Of a DNA stretch of 64,000 bases, positions 63,541 to 64,000 are shown piece by piece. The stretch is taken from positions 12,782,501-12,846,500 of the forward strand of contig NC_087152.1 of assembly GCF_035594125.1 (NCBI RefSeq), in the 5' to 3' direction. The notes under the pieces were generated by a model. The model was not told the origin of the DNA, made no database searches, and worked only from the letters and a program-made list of their open reading frames with translations. Position numbers and translations under genes: made by a program. Every line of letters begins with the position of its first letter. Position 1 is the stretch's first letter. This DNA comes from Scylla paramamosain (taxonomy: Eukaryota; Arthropoda; Malacostraca; Decapoda; Portunidae).

Positions 63541-63754
63541 GAACCAAGACTTTAAATACAGCTGAGTGACTCGATTAATACATATTTGTCAGCGATTAGC
63601 ACAGTGATGTTACTGTGAAATAAAGTACTGACTGAATTATGAGATCAGAAATATTTAAACTTGAGAAAATATGAAATAAATTTTCTTCTTAATATTATCA
63701 GCAAGGTCTCTTATGTTCCTCCTCTTTTCTTTCCTTTCCTTGATAAAAGAATAG

Positions 63755-64000
63755 ATGAACTGGTGGGCAGATAGACAGACAGATAGATAGATAGTCAGCG
63801 ATAGATAAAGACATGGCAAATAAATATAAAGAAAGACAGACAGACGAACAGCTAAATGGGTAGATGGACAGATAGATAAATAGACAGGTAGGTATAAATA
63901 GATATAGATAGATAAAAGGATAAAAGAGAATGAAGGAAACAGAGGGAAGGGAGAAAGAAGGAAAGAAAAAGAAAAAAAATAGAAAGAAAAAGAAAGAAAA
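63755..64000 (+). repeat. (GATA)n/(GACA)n grading into GAAA-rich purine tract
   Basis: GACAGACAGATAGATAGAT starts near 63773, continues as imperfect GATA to about 63920, then becomes GAAAGAAAA to the window end. The tract probably continues beyond the window. Confidence 0.85.

Overview
The window looks like intergenic or intronic DNA from an arthropod, most likely a decapod crustacean. Support for this is the extreme density of long perfect microsatellites (GA/TC, GT/CA, TA and a 76-copy CTTT block), one canonical eukaryotic initiator tRNA gene, degraded pieces of a CR1/L2-type non-LTR retrotransposon, and two families of short non-coding DNA elements with terminal inverted repeats. The taxon is an inference from repeat style; nothing in the sequence names the species. 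There are no operons, prokaryotic genes, rRNA or CRISPR arrays. Almost every long open frame is a by-product of simple repeats.

The best-supported gene is an initiator tRNA-Met(CAU) on the minus strand (32905-32976). It is followed on the same strand, after 23 bases, by the 3' tail of the same LINE family that appears near 15.5, 20.3 and 63.2 kb. Six candidate protein-coding stretches are listed at low confidence: a 56-codon ORF with an optimal start context (2038-2208, +); a Lys/His/Ser-rich candidate exon built on a 15-bp repeat (31236-31431, +); a CpG-rich candidate first exon (48052-48306, -); and weaker exon-like islands at 14794, 21397 and 39781. None matches a family I can name.

Layout: 0-5 kb carries long GA, TA and CA tracts; 6-7.3 kb a ~130-bp satellite; 7.5-13 kb dense microsatellites; 13-14.5 kb A-rich and T-rich degenerate arrays and a perfect 59-bp palindrome; 15-21 kb LINE fragments and local duplications; 21.7-25.1 kb two degenerate satellites, a trinucleotide mosaic and the CT/CTTT/CT block; 25-31 kb T-rich arrays and short duplications; 32-37 kb the tRNA gene and ~125-bp and 140-bp satellites, the second split by a TTAA element; 37-46 kb mostly unique sequence with TA and CA tracts; 46-62 kb more degenerate arrays, microsatellites and elements; 63-64 kb a minus-strand LINE relic and a GATA/purine tract.

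The main structural result is an unnamed inverted-repeat element family (here 'family A', ends like CCGTATTCTCAAACG, about 200 bp) with eleven recognisable copies on both strands. A second family (here 'family B', TTAACCCTTTCANTGC ends, about 185-215 bp) has the TTAA-flanked form expected of piggyBac-type MITEs. Many independent tandem arrays with 15-150 bp units suggest that local duplication is a major force shaping this DNA.
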